The notes under the pieces are model-generated. The model was given only the letters and a program-made list of their open reading frames with translations, ran no database searches and was not told the DNA's origin. From an uncultured euryarchaeote (lineage in GTDB: Archaea; Thermoplasmatota; Poseidoniia; Poseidoniales; Thalassarchaeaceae), in assembly GCA_937897085.1 (NCBI GenBank), contig CALCOR010000357.1, positions 1-8,406 on the forward strand: a stretch of DNA of 8,406 bases. The letters run 5' to 3'. Numbering within the stretch: the stretch's first letter is position 1; the number at the start of each line of letters is the position of its first letter. A program made the translations under genes and the position numbers. Positions 4,557 to 8,406 of this stretch are shown here, one piece after another.

Positions 4557-6331
4557 CACATCATCTCCACGGGATAGTCCATCAGTGAACGGTGACCCGC
4601 CTGCACTTTGGCAGCGAGTGCGATGGTCTCAGGGTAGATGCGCTCGAAGAAGACCCTCGCCGAAGCGATCTTCGCCGCATGAAACGGGCTCTCATCCTGC
4701 TTGGGAAGGCAGATGAGCACCATCTGCGCCCACAGCCAAGCGAGAATGATGTTGCTGAAGTAGCGGGTGTACTCGGTAGCTCCTGCCGCCAGGAAGTAGG
4801 GGTTGGCCATCCCCTCGCTCATCAGCAACAGTGTCAGTTGCTGCAGGCCACGCACACCTTGGTAGAGGGGCTTGGTGAATGGGGCCATGTCCGGATTGTC
4901 CCTGTGCTCTTCGATGAACTCGAGAATCGGCCAGAGCAGGTCGCGCAGCGCTCGACCTATCTGCATTGGTAGTTTTCGTCCAACGAGATCGAGTGCTTGG
5001 ATTCCGTTGGTTCCTTCCCAGATTCGTGCGATTCGCACATCACGGAAGTACTGCTCCACACCTGATTCGCGGATGTAGCCAGCCCCTCCTAGAACCTGGA
5101 TGCACTCATCGGCGGTCTCTGCGCCGACATCGGAGAAATGTGCCTTGACCATCGGAGTCAGCAAGGCGACCAGCCGTTCTGCCCGCTCCTGTTCCTCTCC
5201 CTCGCCATGCTCCGCGAGGTCCATCTGCAGCCCCACATAGAGCCCCATCGCCCGCATTCCTTCCATGTTCACCTTGCTGCGTAGCAGCATTCGACGAACG
5301 TCAGGGTGGCGCAGGATGTTGTCAGCGTCCTGCTCGAGATCCTTGATTCCCTTCAGATCACGGCCTTGGCGCCGCTCCTTCGCCCATGCCAGCGCGTTCT
5401 GGTAGGCTGCTTCACCGAGTCCTAGACCCATCATCCCCGTCGAGAGCCGTTCGCGATTCATCATCTCGAACATCAGGGCCATTCCGGTGTGCTTCTCTCC
5501 GACCAGCCAGCCTTTCGCCCCGTCGAAATCCAAGACGCAGGTCGGAGACGAGTGCAGCCCCATCTTCTTCTCGATGCTGACACAGTTGACGCTGTTGCGC
5601 TCTCCGAGCCCCCCGTTGCCATCGGGCAGGAACTTGGGAACGCAGATCAGGCTAATCCCCTTCGTGCCTTCGGGTCCATCTGGAAGCCGCGCCAGCACCA
5701 TGTGCACGATGTTGTCTACGAGGTTGTGCTCACCACCGGTGATGAAGATCTTCGTTCCTGTCACCGACCAGCTGCCGTCCGGGTTCGCCTCTGCCTTGGT
5801 CTTCAGGATGCCGAGGTCTGTCCCGCAGTGCGCTTCTGTCATCGCCATCGTGCCGCACCACTCACCTGTGGTCAACTTCTGGAGGTACTCCTCCTTCAGG
5901 TGCTGCTCACCGTGGTCATGGATCAGGTCGTAGACTCCGAGATTCAGTGCGCCGATGACGGCGAGCGACATGTTCCCGGCGATGGCGACCTCGTCGCAGG
6001 CGGTGCGGAAGAACAGCGGCAGGCCTTGGCCGCCCCACTCCTCATCGCACGGCGCGGCCATCCACTCGGACTCGATCGTTTGTCTCCAGACATCGACCAG
6101 TATGGGGGGCATGGTGACGGTGCCATTTGAGAATTTCAGGCCTTCCTCGTCGCCGATGCGGTTGGAAGGGCACCACACCTCTTCGATGAACGTCGCCCAC
6201 TCCTCGAGCATCATGTCGAGCAGTTCAGCGTCGAGATCCGGATGGCCGATTCGCGGGGCGATGTCGGTGTAATCGAACAACTCATGCATGAGGAATCGAT
6301 AGTCATCGAGTGGCGCCTTGTAACTCCCCAT
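4556..6331 (-). CDS. Acyl-CoA dehydrogenase, DmdC-like long form
   Basis: This 591-residue FAD flavoenzyme inserts the alpha-beta double bond into acyl-CoA and passes electrons to electron-transfer flavoprotein. It belongs to the long acyl-CoA dehydrogenase group that includes DmdC, with an N-terminal extension starting SYKAPLDDYRF and an extra C-terminal helical domain from about residue 460 to the end. Motifs seen are DEEWGGQGLP at 96-105, MTEAHCGTDLG at 164-174, TKIFITGGEH at 193-202, GLGLGEAAYQNALAWAKER at 302-320, VLGGAGYIRE at 413-422, and IWEGTNGIQALDLVGRK at 437-453. In this motif Glu439 is the expected catalytic base. DmdC proper oxidises 3-methylmercaptopropionyl-CoA in DMSP breakdown, but no other dmd gene is visible and the FadN-like neighbour favours ordinary fatty acyl-CoA. 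The ATG at 6331 is preceded by AGGAGG with 7-nt spacing. Enzyme class is secure; chain-length specificity is unknown. Confidence 0.93.
   Translation of the reverse strand: MGSYKAPLDDYRFLMHELFDYTDIAPRIGHPDLDAELLDMMLEEWATFIEEVWCPSNRIGDEEGLKFSNGTVTMPPILVDVWRQTIESEWMAAPCDEEWGGQGLPLFFRTACDEVAIAGNMSLAVIGALNLGVYDLIHDHGEQHLKEEYLQKLTTGEWCGTMAMTEAHCGTDLGILKTKAEANPDGSWSVTGTKIFITGGEHNLVDNIVHMVLARLPDGPEGTKGISLICVPKFLPDGNGGLGERNSVNCVSIEKKMGLHSSPTCVLDFDGAKGWLVGEKHTGMALMFEMMNRERLSTGMMGLGLGEAAYQNALAWAKERRQGRDLKGIKDLEQDADNILRHPDVRRMLLRSKVNMEGMRAMGLYVGLQMDLAEHGEGEEQERAERLVALLTPMVKAHFSDVGAETADECIQVLGGAGYIRESGVEQYFRDVRIARIWEGTNGIQALDLVGRKLPMQIGRALRDLLWPILEFIEEHRDNPDMAPFTKPLYQGVRGLQQLTLLLMSEGMANPYFLAAGATEYTRYFSNIILAWLWAQMVLICLPKQDESPFHAAKIASARVFFERIYPETIALAAKVQAGHRSLMDYPVEMM
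4565..4568 (-). promoter_or_regulatory. Ribosome-binding site of the hydrolase inside the dehydrogenase 3' end
   Basis: GGAG lies within the last codons of the acyl-CoA dehydrogenase gene, 8 nt before the ATG at 4556, where stop and start overlap as TGATG. This arrangement favours the ATG over the GTG at 4559 (which would leave 5 nt) and indicates translational coupling. Confidence 0.6.
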
Positions 6332-6338
6332 CTCATCC

Positions 6339-6344
6339 CCTCCT
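6339..6344 (-). promoter_or_regulatory. Strong ribosome-binding site of the acyl-CoA dehydrogenase, overlapping the upstream stop
   Basis: On the minus strand the sequence is TAGGAGG, then 7 nt, then ATG. AGGAGG begins at the A of the TAG stop codon of the FadN-like gene. It is the best Shine-Dalgarno match in the window and fixes the start at 6331. Confidence 0.75.
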
Positions 6345-8406
6345 AGTTTCTCAGTGGCTTCCCTTTCTCCAGCATGTGCTGCATCCTGTCGAGCGACGCA
6401 GGATCGTGGGAGAGGTGCAGAATGGCAGCGCGTTCGAGTTCCAGCAGGTCCTCTTCATCGAGTTCAGCAAGATGGTCGGTATCCCCCCCGCTGAGCACGG
6501 TGGCCAGTTCCCCGACTACGACGACGTCATGCGGGGTCGCTTTTCCCGACAGGGCGAGGTCGCGTACAGCCATCTCGAGAGCGGCGCGACCGGATTTACC
6601 CGGGAGCTGGAACGTGAACGGTTCTGGCGGGGCGTAGTCGACTGACAGTTCAAGGCAGAGTTGCTTGGCGTCGTTGAGCAGCCGGCTGCGGTTCATCGTG
6701 ATGCGGGTGTTTCCTCCGAGATAACCGATCTTCTCGGCTTGACGGGCCGACTTCGCCACCTTGGCCAATCCGATGATCTCGAAGGCGGTCATCACCGGGC
6801 CCATCGGACCCTTGGGTGCGTGACCGTTGGCTGCGAGCCGTCCGAGCATCTCCTTGCAGCCACCCCATGCGGGGATGATGCCGACGCCCACCTCGACCAG
6901 CCCGATGTAGGATTCCGCGTGCGCCTGCACCGCATCGGAATGAAGCAGCACCTCGCAACCGCCGCCGACGCACATGCCGGTCGAGGCCGATACGACGGGA
7001 ACATTGCAGTGCTTGAGTGCCATGTAGGCGTCCTGACCGAGCTGGATGAACTGCTCAATCTCTTTCCAGGCACCGAGGTTGGCGGCGATCAGTGCGAGGC
7101 CGAGATTGGCACCGGCACAGAAGTGCTGACCGTCGTTTCCGATGACGATTCCCTTCCAGTCGCCTGATTCCGCTTCCTCGACCGCGGACAGCAGCATCTC
7201 CATGCTCAGCGGGTCCATGGCGTTCATCTTCGAGTGATATTCGACGAGCAGGACATCATCTCCCAGATCCCATAGGGAGGCGGACCCGTTCTTCTTGAGC
7301 GGTGTTCCGCGTCGCTTGAGGTCCGCCACGGTCAGCGCTTCAAGCGGGCGCTCGCACACCTCGTGCTCTCCAGAGTGAGTCAGGGAGAGCAGTTCGCCGC
7401 CCTCCACCTTGTAGCAACCCGAATCGGCTGCTCGTGCCAGAAATTCAGGCACCGGCTTGCCGTCCTCTTCAAGGGCGGCGACGAGCCAGTCGGCGCCGAT
7501 GTCGTCGATCATCTCGAACGGACCGCGCTTCCACATGAAACCGACGCGCATCGCTGAGTCGATGTCGTCGATCGAATCGGTCACCTCAGGAACCAGTCCG
7601 CACACATAGGCGAGCGTGTCCACGACCACTCTTCGGACGAGTTGTGAGCCAGTGTCACCATGCTCCATCACCTGCCGGATACCGAGTTTTCCTCGTTTGG
7701 CGCTCGGGAAGGCAGCCCTGCGGTCGGCAGGTGCGTATTCTCCGGTCTGCAGGTTGCGCGCTTCCTTCACCCGCTTGCCGTCTTCGGTGTTCAAGCGGTA
7801 GAATCCACCCTTCCCTTTTCGCCCAACCCATCCGTCGGAGATCATGGTATCCAGAATCTCTCGATGCGCCACTATCTGGCACAGGCCATCGTCCTCGGGA
7901 AGTTCACCCAGCATGCTGTCGAGGATGTGTGGGATCAGGTCCACTCCGACCAGGTCGAACAGTCCGAAGACCCCGGTCTTGGGTACCCCAATCGGGCGGC
8001 TGAGCATCGCATCCGTCTGCTCCACGGTGAGTTCCAGATCGACTGTCGCGTTGATGGCGCTCTGTCCGAAGAACATCGCGATCCTGTTGCCGATGAATCC
8101 GGGGGTGTCGTTGCAGACGATGACCCGCTTGCCCAGGCCGATCTCGGCGAACTCACAGAATGAATCGAGCAGTTCCGAGTCCACTTCGTCGCCGGACACG
8201 ATCTCGAGCAGTGGGAGGTAACGGGGCGGGTTGAAGAAGTGCGTGATGATGAACTCGCGAGCGAGCGAATCCGGCATCCCCTGCATCAGTTTCGCTCTCG
8301 GGATGGTGGAGGTGTTCGAGGTGACCAGCGATCCGGGGCGGCGATGCGCTTCGATCTTCTCGAACACGGTGTGCTTGATGTCCAGTCGCTCGAGCACGAC
8401 CTCGAC
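6343..8406 (-). CDS. fadN: FadN-like 3-hydroxyacyl-CoA dehydrogenase/enoyl-CoA hydratase fusion (5' partial)
   Basis: The frame is open through the right edge; 687 residues are visible. The GTG at 8397 is an internal Val codon, since the codons before it (V-E-V) continue the family sequence. Roughly the first hundred residues, with the GxGxxG NAD-binding loop, are missing. Numbered from that GTG, the dehydrogenase part has SNTSTIP at 27-33, the catalytic THFFNPPRYLPLLEI with His53 and Glu65, and DTPGFIGNRI at 97-106 with Asn104. Two 3HCDH C-terminal domains follow (about 97-200 and 236-310). The C-terminal crotonase domain (about 375-580) has HFCAGANLG, GGGCEVLLHSD with Glu482, and IGLVEVGVGIIP with Glu502, both expected catalytic Glu. 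The order dehydrogenase-then-hydratase is that of Bacillus FadN (about 789 residues), not FadB/FadJ. The C-terminal MQHMLEKGKPLRN also matches FadN as I recall it. It catalyses the second and third steps of beta-oxidation. No thiolase is visible nearby. Confidence 0.93.
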   Translation of the reverse strand, partial: VEVVLERLDIKHTVFEKIEAHRRPGSLVTSNTSTIPRAKLMQGMPDSLAREFIITHFFNPPRYLPLLEIVSGDEVDSELLDSFCEFAEIGLGKRVIVCNDTPGFIGNRIAMFFGQSAINATVDLELTVEQTDAMLSRPIGVPKTGVFGLFDLVGVDLIPHILDSMLGELPEDDGLCQIVAHREILDTMISDGWVGRKGKGGFYRLNTEDGKRVKEARNLQTGEYAPADRRAAFPSAKRGKLGIRQVMEHGDTGSQLVRRVVVDTLAYVCGLVPEVTDSIDDIDSAMRVGFMWKRGPFEMIDDIGADWLVAALEEDGKPVPEFLARAADSGCYKVEGGELLSLTHSGEHEVCERPLEALTVADLKRRGTPLKKNGSASLWDLGDDVLLVEYHSKMNAMDPLSMEMLLSAVEEAESGDWKGIVIGNDGQHFCAGANLGLALIAANLGAWKEIEQFIQLGQDAYMALKHCNVPVVSASTGMCVGGGCEVLLHSDAVQAHAESYIGLVEVGVGIIPAWGGCKEMLGRLAANGHAPKGPMGPVMTAFEIIGLAKVAKSARQAEKIGYLGGNTRITMNRSRLLNDAKQLCLELSVDYAPPEPFTFQLPGKSGRAALEMAVRDLALSGKATPHDVVVVGELATVLSGGDTDHLAELDEEDLLELERAAILHLSHDPASLDRMQHMLEKGKPLRN

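Larger units (their letters stand above)
2334..8406 (-). other. Probable five-gene beta-oxidation operon (5' end outside window)
   Basis: Five genes on the minus strand run right to left: FadN-like fusion, acyl-CoA dehydrogenase, alpha/beta hydrolase, ACBP, HSDL2-like SDR. Junctions are 11 nt, a 1-nt overlap (TGATG), about 25 nt and 11 nt. The visible ribosome-binding sites lie in or next to the preceding stop codon, with no room for internal promoters, so cotranscription and some translational coupling are likely. The products cover acyl-CoA oxidation, hydration, hydroxyacyl oxidation and acyl-CoA binding. Thiolase and acyl-CoA synthetase are absent from the visible part and may lie beyond the right edge. 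The promoter is not in the window. Confidence 0.8.

Noticed and set aside
5489..6130. 213-residue + strand open frame opposite the acyl-CoA dehydrogenase
   Set aside because: It is antisense to well-conserved dehydrogenase motifs and its translation shows no domain or signal. It is a codon-bias shadow.

Overview
The window most likely comes from a planktonic marine euryarchaeon of the Marine Group II / Candidatus Poseidoniia type. This is inferred from gene style, because no rRNA or other marker gene is present. The pointers are a giant Asp-rich repeat protein with one C-terminal membrane helix and a short Trp-rich cytoplasmic tail (a format I associate with that lineage), Shine-Dalgarno sites matching the archaeal GGAGGTGA consensus, tight gene packing, and a bacterial-type beta-oxidation gene set of the kind reported in these heterotrophic archaea.

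Left part (1-2327, + strand): the 3' portion of one large gene, open at the left edge. It encodes a cell-surface protein built from calcium-binding repeats. A Cys-containing thrombospondin type 3 (TSP3) unit runs in from outside the window. It is followed by ten full Cys-free 27-residue DGDGYGDN units, then nine TSP3-like units carrying nine Cys pairs, two more Asp-rich motifs, a transmembrane helix with an RRKK stop-transfer, an acidic/Ala-rich linker and an aromatic C-terminal tail.

Right part (2334-8406, - strand): five tightly packed genes, read from right to left, that look like one fatty-acid degradation operon. They encode a FadN-like 3-hydroxyacyl-CoA dehydrogenase/enoyl-CoA hydratase fusion (5' end cut by the window edge), a DmdC-like acyl-CoA dehydrogenase, a membrane-anchored alpha/beta hydrolase, an acyl-CoA-binding protein (ACBP), and a short-chain dehydrogenase resembling the SDR domain of eukaryotic HSDL2. 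Gene junctions are 11 nt, a 1-nt TGATG overlap, about 25 nt and 11 nt. At two junctions the upstream stop codon lies inside the next gene's ribosome-binding site. Together the genes supply the oxidation, hydration and second oxidation steps of beta-oxidation plus an acyl-CoA carrier. Thiolase and acyl-CoA synthetase are not in view.

The two transcription units converge with only 6 nt between their stop codons. Both promoters lie outside the window, and I see no RNA genes, insertion sequences, CRISPR arrays or gene-free stretch longer than 300 bases. The most unusual points are the repeat architecture with its 162-bp higher-order periodicity, the unnamed C-terminal tail module, and the ACBP plus HSDL2-like pair inside an archaeal operon.
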